Below, one piece after another: positions 1 through 10,193 of a stretch of 64,000 bases of DNA. The DNA is taken from NCBI RefSeq assembly GCF_014217215.1, contig NZ_CP056080.1, positions 1,364,001-1,428,000 of the forward strand, read 5' to 3'. The DNA comes from Rothia nasimurium (GTDB lineage: Bacteria > Actinomycetota > Actinomycetes > Actinomycetales > Micrococcaceae). A model generated the notes under the pieces. It ran no database searches. It was not told the DNA's origin and worked only from the letters and a program-made list of their open reading frames with translations. The position numbers and the translations under genes were made by a program. Every line of letters starts with the position of its first letter. The first letter of the stretch is position 1.

Positions 1-411
<411 letters not shown>

Positions 412-480
412 TTTTTTAAGTGGACTTACGTGCGTTTATGGACGCTTGACCCCAGTTTTGACCTGCAAATATGGGTTTTG

Positions 481-510
481 CTGGGTGAGAGCATGAGCAA
501 GACCACCCAG
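481..510 (-). terminator. hairpin downstream of whiA, weak terminator candidate
   Basis: CTGGGTG and CACCCAG form a 7-bp stem with a 16-base loop, 32 bases past the whiA stop. No clear T-run follows on the minus strand, so intrinsic termination is uncertain. The rest of 412-541 shows nothing else I can name. Confidence 0.3.
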
Positions 511-541
511 TAAAGGGCAAACCAACAAAAACCCACACAGC

Positions 542-1522
542 CTAGTTGAGGTGGTTTGTGCCGTTTACGCCCGCTTCAGTACCGGGGATTCCACGCTCGG
601 CGGCTCGCTTATCGGCCATGGCAATCAGGCGGCGGATACGGCCGGCGATAGCATCTTTGGTCATGGGTGGTTCAGCCAGGCGGCCCAGTTCGTCTAAGGA
701 AGCCTGCTTGTGGGCAACACGCAGTTCACCGGCGTAGCGCAGGTGCTCGGGCACCTTATCGCCCAGGATTTCCAGAGCCCGTTCAACGCGGGCACCGGCG
801 GCGACAGCGGCCTGGGCTGAACGGCGCAGGTTGGCGTCGTCGAAGTTAGCCAGGCGGTTAGCGGTCGCGCGAACCTCTTTACGGGCGCGGCGTTCCCGCC
901 AGTTGTCGAGGGCGTCAACAGCACCCATGCGCTCTAGCAGCAGGGAGATGGTCTCACCGTCGCGCACGACCACCCGGTCTACTCCGCGTACTTCGCGGGC
1001 CTTGGCAATCACGTCGAGTCGGCGTGCGGCACCGACCAGGGCCAGGGCAGCCTCGGGGCCGGGGCAGGTAAATTCCAGGGCGGACGAACGCCCGGGCTCG
1101 GTCAGCGAACCGTGAGCCAGGAAGGCCCCGCGCATGACAGCTTCAGCATCGGCCAGGGAGCCGTTAACCACGGCAGGGGGTAGACCGCGGACGGGGCGAC
1201 CGCGTCCGTCCAGCAAACCGGTCTGACGGGCTAGCGCTTCGCCACCCTGATCAACGCGAACAACGTAGCGTCCGCCCCGGCGCAGCCCGCCACCCGAGAT
1301 AGCGGTAATGGAAGCCTCATGGCCGTACATTTCGGCGATGTTATAGCGCAGGCGCTCTGCTGTAGTTTCAAGGTCAACTTCAGCCTCGACCACGATTTTT
1401 CCTTGCACAAGGTGCAGACCGTTCGTGAAGCGCAAGATTGTGGCCACCTCAGCTTTGCGCACGGATGAGCGCGTGGCTTCGTAGTGTGCCAGCTCTTCTT
1501 TGACCGATGCCGTCAGGGCCAT
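542..1522 (-). CDS. whiA: WhiA family DNA-binding regulator
   Basis: A 326-residue WhiA homologue. In Streptomyces WhiA is a transcription factor for sporulation septation genes; in non-sporulating actinobacteria it is a conserved regulator linked to cell division. Residues 1 to about 200 form the LAGLIDADG-homing-endonuclease-like fold ([11 protein letters not shown], a pair of similar halves), and the C-terminal third (from about 225: [41 protein letters not shown]) is the helix-turn-helix domain. The length is typical. The ATG at 1522 has a strong GGAGGAAG ribosome binding site 7 bases upstream. It is the last gene of the uvrC-rapZ-yvcK-whiA set, all on the minus strand with short gaps. 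Confidence 0.95.
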   Translation of the reverse strand: MALTASVKEELAHYEATRSSVRKAEVATILRFTNGLHLVQGKIVVEAEVDLETTAERLRYNIAEMYGHEASITAISGGGLRRGGRYVVRVDQGGEALARQTGLLDGRGRPVRGLPPAVVNGSLADAEAVMRGAFLAHGSLTEPGRSSALEFTCPGPEAALALVGAARRLDVIAKAREVRGVDRVVVRDGETISLLLERMGAVDALDNWRERRARKEVRATANRLANFDDANLRRSAQAAVAAGARVERALEILGDKVPEHLRYAGELRVAHKQASLDELGRLAEPPMTKDAIAGRIRRLIAMADKRAAERGIPGTEAGVNGTNHLN

Positions 1523-1584
1523 GCGGGTCTTCCTCCAAAATAGTGTCTGCTCTTGTAAGCGAGGGTGCCGGTGTGTGGTCGGCG

Positions 1585-2607
1585 TTAGTGTTTGAAGACG
1601 TGCTTGTAGGCAGCTGCTAGTTTAAGGGGGTCGTGGACGCCGGGTTGGTCGGCTTCCGCTACATCAGCCCAGAGCACCTTCGCCCCTAGCTGGGCCGCTA
1701 CGTCTTCAAATGTGGTGCGCTCTCCTGCGGTCGCAGGATCAGCGATAACTGTATTAACCCTAATTTCTGGAACGTATTCACGCAAAACGAGCAGGTGGTC
1801 TGCGGCACTCATACCGCGGGTTTCTTTACCGTCAAGCTCCAGGTTCATGACCAGGCAAATCTGGGCGCTGGTGTTGAGTATGGCGTCGCGTAGGCCGGGC
1901 AGGAGCAGGTGCGGGAGCAGGGAGGTGTAAAAAGAACCCGGCCCTAGCACTACCCAATCGGCCTCATGCACCGCGCGGACGGCGTCCGGGCAGGCTTCGG
2001 TGTTCTCGGGGAGCAGGCGGACCTTGTCCACACGCCCTGCCTTGGCGAGGGTTGCCTGGCCCTGGACGGTATCGCGGAAGGTCACCCCGTGGTCGTTGGT
2101 GGTGACGATATCGCCTTCAATAATCAGGGGCGAGGTAGCCATGGGCAGCACTCGCCCGCGGGCATTGAGTAGGGCCCCGGCCCAGTCCAGCCCGGCGATG
2201 GTATCATCCAGAAGCTCCCAGAGGGTGACAATCAGCAGGTTACCCAGGGCGTGGTTATCGAGGGAGGTGGGGCGATCTGGGCTTCGAGGAGTGAAGCGGT
2301 GCTGCATGACGTCGCGCCAGGTGTGCCCCCAGTCGGTATCGTCGCACAGGGCCGAAAGAGCCATGCGCAGATCGCCAGGTGGCAGCACATCCAGCTCTTC
2401 GCGGAGCTTACCCGAGGAACCCCCGTCGTCCGCCACGGTTACCACGGCGGTGAGGGCGGTGGTGATGAGCTTGAGAGCAGAAAGGGAGCCGTAGAGCCCG
2501 TGGCCGCCGCCCAGGGCAGTGACACGCACGGGCAGGTCGTGCCCCTGGGTGGTGATGGGTAGCAGACCGGTTTCGGGGAACCGGCTCATACGAGTTGCCT
2601 CAGACAT
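1585..2607 (-). CDS. yvcK: gluconeogenesis factor YvcK/CofD-like protein
   Basis: A 340-residue member of the YvcK (YbhK) branch of the CofD-like family, UDP-sugar-binding proteins needed for growth on gluconeogenic carbon sources and for correct cell-wall metabolism. The nucleotide-sugar-binding signatures are [14 protein letters not shown] near residue 34 and [14 protein letters not shown] near residue 60, followed by [12 protein letters not shown]. The C-terminal part has the [17 protein letters not shown] loop typical of the family. The start codon overlaps the rapZ stop (TAATG), so translation is probably coupled. A second ATG six codons in (MSRFPET) is a possible alternative start. Confidence 0.93.
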   Translation of the reverse strand: MSEATRMSRFPETGLLPITTQGHDLPVRVTALGGGHGLYGSLSALKLITTALTAVVTVADDGGSSGKLREELDVLPPGDLRMALSALCDDTDWGHTWRDVMQHRFTPRSPDRPTSLDNHALGNLLIVTLWELLDDTIAGLDWAGALLNARGRVLPMATSPLIIEGDIVTTNDHGVTFRDTVQGQATLAKAGRVDKVRLLPENTEACPDAVRAVHEADWVVLGPGSFYTSLLPHLLLPGLRDAILNTSAQICLVMNLELDGKETRGMSAADHLLVLREYVPEIRVNTVIADPATAGERTTFEDVAAQLGAKVLWADVAEADQPGVHDPLKLAAAYKHVFKH

Positions 2608-3497
2608 TATTCACGCCCCATATCGCGGTGGTGCACGGAGATGTTTACATCTTCCATTTCGCTCAGGCGGCGGGCGACCTCTTCGCTCACGGCAACCGAG
2701 CGGTGTTTACCCCCGGTGCAGCCGATGGCAAAGGTAGCGTACAGCTTTCCTTCGCGGCGGTAGCCGGCGATAACGGGCTGTAGAGCAGCGATGTAGTTGC
2801 TGATGAACTCTTCGGTGCCGTCCTGGGCAAAAACAAAGTCGCGGACGGCGGCGTCCTGCCCGGTCTGGGCGCGCAGGCCGGGCACCCAGTGAGGGTTAGG
2901 AATAAAGCGCATATCGGCCATGTAGTGCACATCGGAGGGGGTACCGTACTTAAAGCCGAAACTCATGACGGTGACGTTGACCAGACGCTCCTTGCCCGGC
3001 GCATAGGTTTCACGCACCTTTTTTGCCAGCTGGTGGATGTTCATACCGGAGGTGTCGATAACGTAGTCGGCTTCCTCCTGCAAGCCAGCGAAGATGCGGC
3101 GTTCTTCGGCAATTGCCTCAGCTACAAGCCCACCCTGCTGAAGAGGGTGAGGGCGGCGCTGGGCCTCGTAGCGGGCGATGATGTCCTTATCGGCAGCATC
3201 CATGAAGAGCATGGAGAAGTCGACATCTGAGGCACGGAGCTTATTGATAGCTTCAGGCAGGTCGGCCAGCTGGCGACGTGCACGAATATCGATACCCACA
3301 GCTACTTTGGGGAGTTTGCCCGGTGAGTCTTTGACCAGCTGGGCCAGGGAACCGAGCATCTGAGGGGGGATATTATCAACCACGTACCAGCCCTCGTCTT
3401 CGAGGGCGTTAGCTGCTGTGGATCGGCCGGCTCCCGAGATACCGGTAATCACGAGAATCTGCGGCTTGACGGTCTGCTCGCTGGAGGTGGGTGACAT
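2607..3497 (-). CDS. rapZ: RNase adapter RapZ / nucleotide-binding protein
   Basis: A P-loop ATP/GTP-binding protein of the RapZ (YvcJ/YhbJ) family. In E. coli RapZ directs RNase E to the GlmZ small RNA and so controls amino-sugar synthesis; in Gram-positives it sits beside yvcK and whiA as here. The Walker A variant is GISGAGRSTAANAL, followed by DNIPPQML and a conserved C-terminal domain (SFGFKYGTP, ADMRFIPNPHW, AIGCTGGKHRSVA). I chose the ATG at 3497 (MSPTSSEQTV), preceded by a GCGAGAG purine stretch; an in-frame TTG at 3521 would add eight residues but has no ribosome binding site. The stop shares one base with the yvcK start. Confidence 0.92.
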   Translation of the reverse strand: MSPTSSEQTVKPQILVITGISGAGRSTAANALEDEGWYVVDNIPPQMLGSLAQLVKDSPGKLPKVAVGIDIRARRQLADLPEAINKLRASDVDFSMLFMDAADKDIIARYEAQRRPHPLQQGGLVAEAIAEERRIFAGLQEEADYVIDTSGMNIHQLAKKVRETYAPGKERLVNVTVMSFGFKYGTPSDVHYMADMRFIPNPHWVPGLRAQTGQDAAVRDFVFAQDGTEEFISNYIAALQPVIAGYRREGKLYATFAIGCTGGKHRSVAVSEEVARRLSEMEDVNISVHHRDMGRE

Positions 3498-3544
3498 GGG
3501 TGGGATCTCTCGCTTCCACAAATCATTGGGGTGGTAGTTCTAGC

Positions 3545-5533
3545 TTAGTGCACGGCTTCATTCTTGGGGTCGCTCTCAGCACCCGGTGTGAAACGCTCCA
3601 GAATTTTCTGTGCCATGGCCGGGCCGATGCCGGGCACGGCCTGCAGCTCCTCAGCGCTCGCTTCTGAAAGCTGTTTGAGAGAGCCAAAGTGTTTGATGAG
3701 GGCTTCGCGTTTGGCAGGGCCCAGCCCGGGGACGGTGTCGAGGGCTGATTTGACCATTTCTTTACCCCGCTTAGAGCGGTGGAAGGTGATAGCGAAGCGG
3801 TGGGCCTCATCGCGAATACGCTGAATCAGGTACAGGGCATTAGAGGTTCTGGGCAGGATAACGGGGAAGTCGTCGCCCGGCAGCCAGAGCTCTTCGAGTC
3901 GCTTGGCGATACCGACCACATAGATATCGGTAATTCCCAGGTCTTCGAGGGCCCGAGTGGCGGCGGCAACCTGGGGCTGGCCACCATCCACCACGACCAG
4001 GTTGGGCGGGTAGGCGAACTTGGTCGGTTCCTTGGTGTGCAGGTCCTCGTCGCTGATTTGACCGGACGCCCGCACCCGGGCTCCTGGGGCCTCGTCAGTG
4101 AGATAGCGGCGGAAGCGTCGGTAGATGACGTCGTACATGCTGGCGGTATCGTCGCGGGCGGCGTCCCCGGTAATGGAGAACTTGCGGTAGTCGCTCTTCT
4201 TGGGCAGGCCGTCCTCAAAAACCACCATGGAGGCCACCACGTTAGTACCCTGTACGTGGGAGATGTCGTAGCACTCGATGCGCATGAGGGCTTCGGGCAG
4301 TTCCAGGGTCTCTTGGAGCTCTACCAGGGAGGCCGAGCGAGTGGTGAGGTCCCCTGCCCGGCGGGTCTTGTGCAGGGTCAGGGCCTGTTTGGCATTCTCG
4401 GCAACGGTTGCCATTAGCTCAACCCGGTCGCCGCGCTGGGGCACACTAATGGTCACCTTGGCTCCGCACACACCCGAGAGCCATTCTTCGAGCTTCTCAT
4501 GGTTTTCGGGCAGAACCGGCACGTTGATGTGGCGGGGTATCTCGTTGAGGTTGTGGTTGATCTCTTCCTCGGTTGACCCAGCAGCCAGGGCGGCAGCAGC
4601 CTCACCATAGACCTGAACCAGTAGGTGGTCGACCAGGGCTTCGGGGGTGGAGTCTTCGACCTTCTCAACAATCCAGCCCCGCTGGCCGCGGATGCGCCCC
4701 GCCCGCACGTAGAACACCTGCACCGCAGCTTCTAAGTCATCTTCAACAAAGTTGAACAGGTCGGCATTCACCGAATCGGGCAGCACCACAGCGTTGCGTT
4801 CAAAGGCCTTGGTTAAGGCTTCGATGTCATCGCGCAGGCGGGCCGCCTTTTCAAAATCAAAGTCGGCGGCGGCGTCCTTCATCTGCCGGGTCAGGTCGGC
4901 AATGAACTTCTCAGCTCCCCCGGCCATGAAGGAGCACAGGTCCTCAGCGATTTTCTGGTGGTCTTCGCGGCTCACCCTACCCACGCAGGGGGCGGCGCAC
5001 TTGTCGATGTAGCCCAGCAGGCAGGGCCGGTCGGACGCCTGCGCCCGGTTGAAAACGCCGGCTGAGCAGGTGCGCACCGGGAAGACCCGCAAGAGGGCGT
5101 CAAGGGTTTCGCGGATAGCCCAGGCCTGGGAGTAGGGGCCGAAATAGCGCACCCCCTTCTTCTTTTCCCCGCGCATGACCTGGGCGCGCGGGAAACGGTC
5201 TTTCAGGGTGACAGCCAGGTAGGGGTAAGACTTATCATCGCGGAAGGCGATGTTAAAACGGGGCTTGTATTCCTTGATCCAGGTGTACTCCAGCTGCAGC
5301 GATTCGAGCTCGCTGCCCACCACCGTCCACTCCACCGAGGCGGCCGTGTGCACCATAGCGTAGGTTTTGGGACTCAGGGAATCTACGCGGGCAAAATAGG
5401 AGTTCAGGCGGTTACGCAGGTTCTTGGCCTTACCCACGTAGATAATACGACCCACCTCATCGCGGAAGCGGTAGACCCCGGGGTTGGTGGGGATTTCGCC
5501 GGACGCCGGGCGGTAGGAGGCAGGATCGGCCAC
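3545..5533 (-). CDS. uvrC: excinuclease ABC subunit C
   Basis: A 662-residue UvrC that makes both incisions flanking a lesion once UvrB is loaded. In order: N-terminal GIY-YIG nuclease domain (GVYRFRDEVGRIIYVGKAKN near residue 20), a UVR motif that contacts UvrB (DFDFEKAARLRDDIEAL near residue 210), the RNase H-like 5'-incision domain (MRIECYDISHVQGTNVVASMVVF and VVDGGQPQVAAA), and paired helix-hairpin-helix motifs at the C terminus (VPGLGPAKREALIKHFGS and VPGIGPAMAQKILERF). The length is normal. The GTG start at 5533 fits the family N terminus. The uvrA and uvrB genes are elsewhere in this window. Confidence 0.96.
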   Translation of the reverse strand: MADPASYRPASGEIPTNPGVYRFRDEVGRIIYVGKAKNLRNRLNSYFARVDSLSPKTYAMVHTAASVEWTVVGSELESLQLEYTWIKEYKPRFNIAFRDDKSYPYLAVTLKDRFPRAQVMRGEKKKGVRYFGPYSQAWAIRETLDALLRVFPVRTCSAGVFNRAQASDRPCLLGYIDKCAAPCVGRVSREDHQKIAEDLCSFMAGGAEKFIADLTRQMKDAAADFDFEKAARLRDDIEALTKAFERNAVVLPDSVNADLFNFVEDDLEAAVQVFYVRAGRIRGQRGWIVEKVEDSTPEALVDHLLVQVYGEAAAALAAGSTEEEINHNLNEIPRHINVPVLPENHEKLEEWLSGVCGAKVTISVPQRGDRVELMATVAENAKQALTLHKTRRAGDLTTRSASLVELQETLELPEALMRIECYDISHVQGTNVVASMVVFEDGLPKKSDYRKFSITGDAARDDTASMYDVIYRRFRRYLTDEAPGARVRASGQISDEDLHTKEPTKFAYPPNLVVVDGGQPQVAAATRALEDLGITDIYVVGIAKRLEELWLPGDDFPVILPRTSNALYLIQRIRDEAHRFAITFHRSKRGKEMVKSALDTVPGLGPAKREALIKHFGSLKQLSEASAEELQAVPGIGPAMAQKILERFTPGAESDPKNEAVH

Positions 5534-5598
5534 GTGTATCAGGTCCTTTGAGCTAGGTCAGGAGCGGCAGGAGCCTCTAGCCCGCGCTGGGTGCTGGG

Positions 5599-6285
5599 CT
5601 AGATTCCCCCGTCGCGTTCTGCTGACGGTGAGACGTTGTATTCGTTTTTGCGGGGCTGGCCAGAGAGCTGGGCGATAGCATCCATAATCTGGTCGGTGGT
5701 CTGGCGGCGCTGCTTGCCGCTCATACGATCCCCCAATTTTTCGAAGGTCATGGGCTCCCCCACCCGCACCGTAAAACGGTGGGGGTAGACCATGTTGGAG
5801 CCAGGCTTTTGAATCTTATCGGTACCGATCAGGCCGATGGGCACCACGGTGGCCCCGGTCATGTGGGCCAGCCAGGCCACCCCGATTTTTCCCTTATAGA
5901 GGTAGCCGTCGCGGGAGCGGGTACCCTCGGGGTAGATACCGAAAACCTTGCCCTCGTTGAGGCGGTCGAGGGCGGTTTCGAGGGCCTTCATGGACTCTTT
6001 TTTGTCGGTGCGATTGACCGGAATAATATCAATGACCTGGAAAAGGGTCTTCATGGCCTTGCCCTTGAGACCCGGTGAGTTGACGTACTCAGACTTGGCG
6101 AGGAAGGCAACTCGACGGGGCATGAGGGCTGAGATTATCACCGAGTCGAGGAAGGCCAGGTGGTTGGAGGCCACGATGACGGGGCCCTCAGCGGGGAAGT
6201 TCTCAAGGCCGGTCACTCGGGCGCGGAAGACGGTACGGAGCAGGGCTTCGACGGTCTTTTGAGTTGCCTTGTATTTGAGGGACAT
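5599..6285 (-). CDS. plsC: 1-acyl-sn-glycerol-3-phosphate acyltransferase (PlsC family)
   Basis: A 228-residue lysophosphatidic acid acyltransferase-like enzyme, which would transfer an acyl chain to lysophosphatidate in membrane phospholipid synthesis. It has the catalytic HX4D block (SNHLAFLDSV near residue 43) and the substrate-binding GIYPEGTRSRDGYLYKGK block near residue 115, plus VVPIGLIGTDKI. The ATG at 6285 (MSLKYKATQ) has AAGGAG five bases upstream; the longer frame from 6303 lacks a site. It lies between uvrC and uvrA on the same strand, and an inverted repeat separates it from uvrA. Actinobacteria have several PlsC paralogues, so the exact substrate is not certain. Confidence 0.88.
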   Translation of the reverse strand: MSLKYKATQKTVEALLRTVFRARVTGLENFPAEGPVIVASNHLAFLDSVIISALMPRRVAFLAKSEYVNSPGLKGKAMKTLFQVIDIIPVNRTDKKESMKALETALDRLNEGKVFGIYPEGTRSRDGYLYKGKIGVAWLAHMTGATVVPIGLIGTDKIQKPGSNMVYPHRFTVRVGEPMTFEKLGDRMSGKQRRQTTDQIMDAIAQLSGQPRKNEYNVSPSAERDGGI

Positions 6286-6327
6286 GAGAACTCCTTGGTG
6301 CACAGCTGGCGGGGCCTACCGTGGCAG

Positions 6328-6400
6328 GCACCCCACCCGGGGTATGCTTTTTGAAATTTTAGGGCTGTTTTGACCTATTTAGCATACCCCGGTGGGGTGC
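6328..6400. repeat. long imperfect inverted repeat between uvrA and plsC
   Basis: Arms 6328-6348 (GCACCCCACCCGGGGTATGC, then T) and 6381-6400 (AGCATACCCCGGTGGGGTGC) match over 20 bases with one extra C in the left arm, around a 32-base loop. It lies just past the uvrA stop on the minus strand. No T-run follows the stem, so it may act as an mRNA-stabilising hairpin or a repeat element rather than a simple terminator. Confidence 0.6.
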
Positions 6401-6407
6401 TGCTGCC

Positions 6408-9281
6408 CTAGAGCATCTCAGCTAGGAAACGGCCGGTGTGGGATTCGGGAACGGTTGCCAGCTGCTCGGGGGTACCGGTTGCCAGCACGGTGCCACCGCC
6501 GTCGCCGCCTTCGGGGCCCATGTCGATGAGCCAGTCGGCGCTCTTGATGACGTCCAGGTTGTGCTCGATGGTAATGACGGTGTTGCCCTTATCGACCAGG
6601 CCCTGCACCACCCCAAGGAGCTTGCGGATATCTTCAAAGTGCAGGCCGGTGGTGGGCTCATCGAGCACGTAGATGGAACGTCCGTTAGAGCGCTTTTGGA
6701 GCTCGGTAGCCAGCTTGACGCGCTGGGCTTCGCCGCCGGAGAGGGTGGTCGCTGACTGGCCCAAACGCACATAGCCCAGGCCCACGTCCACCAGGGTGTC
6801 GAGATAGCGCGAAATCTTGGTGAAAGCGGCGAAGAATTCGGCAGCTTCAGAGACCGGCATTTCAAGGACGTCGGCAATGGTCTTGCCCTTGTAGTGCACT
6901 TCGAGGGTCTCGCGGTTGTAACGCTTGCCCTTGCAGACCTCACAGGGCACGTAGACATCGGGCAGGAAGTTCATCTCAATCTTGAGGGTGCCATCGCCCG
7001 AGCAGGCTTCGCAGCGTCCACCCTTGACGTTGAAGGAGAAACGACCGGGCTGGTAGCCGCGCATCTTGGCTTCGGTGGTTTCTGCAAAGAGCTTGCGGAT
7101 GTGGTCGAAGACGCCGGTATAGGTCGCCGGGTTTGAACGCGGGGTGCGGCCGATGGGTGACTGGTCCACGTGGATAATCTTGTCGAGGTGTTCCAGGCCG
7201 GTGATGGTCTTGTGACGGCCCGGCACCTGCTTGGCCCCGTTGAGCTTATTTGCCAAGGAGGTGTAGAGAATATCGTTGACCAGGGTGGACTTGCCCGAAC
7301 CTGAGACGCCGGTGACGGCGGTGAGCACGCCCAGGGGGAACTCGACGTCCACGTTCTTGAGGTTGTTTTCGCGGGCACCAATGACCTTGATGGTGCGCTT
7401 GGGGTCAACCGGACGGCGGGTGGCGGGCACCGTGATGGTGCGGCGTCCGGCCATGAAGTCACCGGTCACGGAGTTTTTATTCTCAAGGAGCTCGGCAAAG
7501 GTACCCGAGTGCACGATCTGCCCGCCGTGCTCGCCAGCACCGGGGCCGACGTCCACGATCCAGTCGGCTTCCTTCATGGTGTCTTCGTCGTGCTCCACCA
7601 CGATTAGGGTGTTGCCCATATCACGCAGCTTAGTGAGGGTTTCAATCAGGCGGCGGTTATCGCGCTGGTGCAGGCCGATGGAGGGTTCGTCCAGCACGTA
7701 GAGCACGCCCACCAGGCCGGAGCCAATCTGGGTTGCCAGGCGGATACGCTGGGCCTCACCGCCCGAGAGGGTACCCGCTGAGCGAGCCAGGTTCAGGTAG
7801 TCCAGGCCCACATCGAGCAGGAACTGCAGGCGGGCATCAATTTCTTTGAGCACCAACTCAGCGATCTTAGCCTCACGCTCACTCAGGGTCAGCGAGCGCA
7901 TGAAGGTGAGGGCTTCGCGCATGGGCATGTCGGTGACGTCGGCAATCGATTTGCCGCCGACTGTGACGGCCAGGATGGTGGGGTTGAGGCGGGCGCCGTT
8001 GCAGGAGGTGCAGGCGACCTTACGCATGTACTGTTCGTAGCGGTCTTTTGACCAGTCTGATTCGGTTTCTTCGTACTTGCGTTTGATGTAGGCGCTGGCG
8101 CCCTCGAAGCCGGAGGTGTAGCGGCGTTCGCGGCCGAAGCGGTTTTTGTAGGCGACGGTGACCTTGTAGTCCTTGCCGTTCAGAATAGCTTTTTTGACCT
8201 TGGCGGGAAGGTCTTTGAAGGGAGTGGCGAGGTCGAAGTCGAGTTCTTCGGCAAGACCGGCGAGCAGGCGCAGCCAGTATTCGCTGGTTGCCTTGCCGGT
8301 AGCCCAGGGGGCGACGGCTCCCTCGGCCAGGGAGAGGTCGGGGTTGGGCACGATCAGGTCGGTGTCTACTTCAAGGGTGGAGCCGATACCGTCGCAGGCG
8401 GCGCAGGCACCGAAGGGCGAGTTGAAGGAGAAAGCGCGGGGTTCTACCTCGGTGACGGCCAGGGGGTGGCCGTTGGGGCAGGCCAGGTTTTCGCTGAAGG
8501 AGCGGGTGCGGCCCGGGGCGTCGGCGTCCTCGTCCACGAAGTCGATGAGCACCTTGCCGTCGGCGAGCCCCAGCGCGGTTTCGACGGAGTCGGTTAAGCG
8601 CTGGTGGACGCTCTCCTTGATGGCGATACGGTCAACGACAACCTCGATGGTGTGCTTATACTGCTTTTCAAGCTTGGGCGGGTCGGTGAGCTGGATGACC
8701 TCGCCGTCCACGCGGGCGCGGGCGTACCCGGCGGTGGAGAGTTCTTTGAAGAGGTCAACGAACTCGCCCTTGCGGGCTGAGACGACGGGGGCGAGCACCT
8801 GAAGGCGGGTTTTCTCGGGGTAGTCCATGAGGGTATCAACGATTTGTTGGGGGGACTGCTTGGAGATTTCCTCGCCGCATTCGGGGCAGTGGGGGTGTCC
8901 TACGCGCGCCCAGAGTAGGCGCATGTAGTCGTAGATTTCGGTGATGGTGCCGACGGTTGAACGCGGGTTCTTAGAGGTAGATTTCTGGTCGATGGAGACG
9001 GCCGGTGAAAGGCCCTCGATGAAGTCGACGTCGGGTTTGTCGACCTGGCCCAGGAACATGCGGGCGTAGGAGGAGAGGGATTCGACGTAGCGGCGCTGGC
9101 CTTCGGCGAAGATGGTGTCGAAGGCAAGGGAGGATTTGCCTGAGCCGGAGAGGCCGGTGAATACGACCATGGCGTCACGGGGGATATCGAGGTCGACGTT
9201 TTTGAGGTTATTTTCGCGGGCGCCCTGCACACGGATATGGGTGAGGTCGTTGCCGGTGGGTTGTGTGGCTGAGCCTGCCAT
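6408..9281 (-). CDS. uvrA: excinuclease ABC subunit A
   Basis: A 957-residue UvrA, the damage-sensing ATPase dimer that loads UvrB in nucleotide excision repair. Two ABC-type nucleotide-binding halves are complete: Walker [17 protein letters not shown] near residue 43 and [16 protein letters not shown] near residue 665, signatures [12 protein letters not shown] and [12 protein letters not shown], and Walker [10 protein letters not shown] and VLDEPTTGL. Zinc-binding pairs are [15 protein letters not shown] and [19 protein letters not shown] at 9281 ([10 protein letters not shown]) has AGGTGA upstream. A LexA-like palindrome 25-40 bases upstream (9306-9321) suggests SOS control. Confidence 0.97.
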   Translation of the reverse strand: MAGSATQPTGNDLTHIRVQGARENNLKNVDLDIPRDAMVVFTGLSGSGKSSLAFDTIFAEGQRRYVESLSSYARMFLGQVDKPDVDFIEGLSPAVSIDQKSTSKNPRSTVGTITEIYDYMRLLWARVGHPHCPECGEEISKQSPQQIVDTLMDYPEKTRLQVLAPVVSARKGEFVDLFKELSTAGYARARVDGEVIQLTDPPKLEKQYKHTIEVVVDRIAIKESVHQRLTDSVETALGLADGKVLIDFVDEDADAPGRTRSFSENLACPNGHPLAVTEVEPRAFSFNSPFGACAACDGIGSTLEVDTDLIVPNPDLSLAEGAVAPWATGKATSEYWLRLLAGLAEELDFDLATPFKDLPAKVKKAILNGKDYKVTVAYKNRFGRERRYTSGFEGASAYIKRKYEETESDWSKDRYEQYMRKVACTSCNGARLNPTILAVTVGGKSIADVTDMPMREALTFMRSLTLSEREAKIAELVLKEIDARLQFLLDVGLDYLNLARSAGTLSGGEAQRIRLATQIGSGLVGVLYVLDEPSIGLHQRDNRRLIETLTKLRDMGNTLIVVEHDEDTMKEADWIVDVGPGAGEHGGQIVHSGTFAELLENKNSVTGDFMAGRRTITVPATRRPVDPKRTIKVIGARENNLKNVDVEFPLGVLTAVTGVSGSGKSTLVNDILYTSLANKLNGAKQVPGRHKTITGLEHLDKIIHVDQSPIGRTPRSNPATYTGVFDHIRKLFAETTEAKMRGYQPGRFSFNVKGGRCEACSGDGTLKIEMNFLPDVYVPCEVCKGKRYNRETLEVHYKGKTIADVLEMPVSEAAEFFAAFTKISRYLDTLVDVGLGYVRLGQSATTLSGGEAQRVKLATELQKRSNGRSIYVLDEPTTGLHFEDIRKLLGVVQGLVDKGNTVITIEHNLDVIKSADWLIDMGPEGGDGGGTVLATGTPEQLATVPESHTGRFLAEML

Positions 9282-9305
9282 GAGTCACCTATCTAAGAGA
9301 ATGTT

Positions 9306-9321
9306 TCGAAGATATATTCTA
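9306..9321. promoter_or_regulatory. candidate LexA/SOS box upstream of uvrA
   Basis: TCGAAGATATATTCTA matches 9 of the 12 defined positions of the Gram-positive/actinobacterial SOS box TCGAAC-N4-GTTCGA and lies 25-40 bases before the uvrA start. A similar 9-of-12 site with the same ATAT core precedes uvrB (about 30969-30984). LexA control of uvrA is established in many bacteria; binding here is inferred. Confidence 0.45.
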
Positions 9322-9361
9322 TAGGGTTTGCATGAGCGATGAAAGCGTCTCCCCCTCCCGG

Positions 9362-9417
9362 TTTGTACCGTACCCTGCTCATTCTGGGGTCCTAAAATGG
9401 GCAGGGCATGGTACAAA
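9362..9417. promoter_or_regulatory. palindrome in the uvrA / metallo-hydrolase divergent region
   Basis: Arms 9362-9378 (TTTGTACCGTACCCTGC) and 9401-9417 (GCAGGGCATGGTACAAA) pair at 15 of 17 positions around a 22-base centre. It lies 28 bases before the ATG of the plus-strand metallo-hydrolase. It could be a two-site operator or a leader hairpin; I cannot assign a regulator. Confidence 0.5.
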
Positions 9418-9444
9418 GGCGGGGTGAGAGCCTAGAATGGGGCC

Positions 9445-10149
9445 ATGAGTGACCTAGCCAATACCCTGATTTTTGAGTCCAATGCCCTGACCGTGCGGTC
9501 CATTGCGGTATCGGAGATGGAAAACAACGTCTACCTGCTGACCCACCGGGCAAGCGGTGGGCAGGTGCTGATTGACGCCGCGGACGATTTTCCCGCCATC
9601 AGCACCTTCGCCCAGCAGGCTGCCGCCGCTGACTCCCCCGCTACCCACGACCAGGCGGGAGGCGGCGTCCGCGCCCTGGTAACCACCCATTCCCACTGGG
9701 ACCATATCCGTGCCCTGCCCGATGCTGTTGAGGCCTGGGACCCGGTAACCTACTGCGGCGCCCCCGATGCTCAGGCTATCGCCGAGCAGGAAGGCGTAGA
9801 GGTTGAAGAGCGTCTGGTAGGCGGCGAGTGCCTGACTTTAGCCGGCATTGAGCTTGAGGCGATTGCCCTGCGCGGGCATACCCCGGGTTCAATTGCCCTG
9901 GCACTGCGGGAATCTGAGGGGGCGGACGCCGGTGAGCGGGTTCTGCTGTTCACCGGAGATTCGCTCTTCCCGGGCGGGGTGGGTAAGACCAACTCTCCCC
10001 AGGATTTTGAGCAGCTCTTTGCCGATGTTTCAGAGCGCATCTTCGGCCGCTTTGACGATAGCACCCTGGTGCTGCCGGGCCATGGCGACTCCACCACTCT
10101 GGGCAGGGAACGCCCCCAGCTGCCTGCGTGGAAGGAGCGGGGCTGGTAG
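9445..10149 (+). CDS. MBL-fold metallo-hydrolase (glyoxalase II-like)
   Basis: A 234-residue protein of the metallo-beta-lactamase fold. The di-metal site is visible: HSHWDH (TTHSHWDHIRALPDAV near residue 82), a later metal-binding His in RGHTPGSIAL near residue 144, Asp in LLFTGDSLFPGGVGKTN near residue 171, and the final His in LPGHGDSTTLGRE near residue 213. This arrangement suits glyoxalase II or a related thiolesterase, but substrate cannot be assigned from sequence. No signal peptide or membrane segment is seen. It starts divergently from uvrA and ends 44 bases before dld, so the two may be co-transcribed; methylglyoxal/lactate metabolism would connect them, though this is only a guess. 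Confidence 0.8.
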   Translation: MSDLANTLIFESNALTVRSIAVSEMENNVYLLTHRASGGQVLIDAADDFPAISTFAQQAAAADSPATHDQAGGGVRALVTTHSHWDHIRALPDAVEAWDPVTYCGAPDAQAIAEQEGVEVEERLVGGECLTLAGIELEAIALRGHTPGSIALALRESEGADAGERVLLFTGDSLFPGGVGKTNSPQDFEQLFADVSERIFGRFDDSTLVLPGHGDSTTLGRERPQLPAWKERGW

Positions 10150-10193
10150 TAGAATCAACGTAAAAGCACTAACCCTCAACAGAAAGATGTGAG

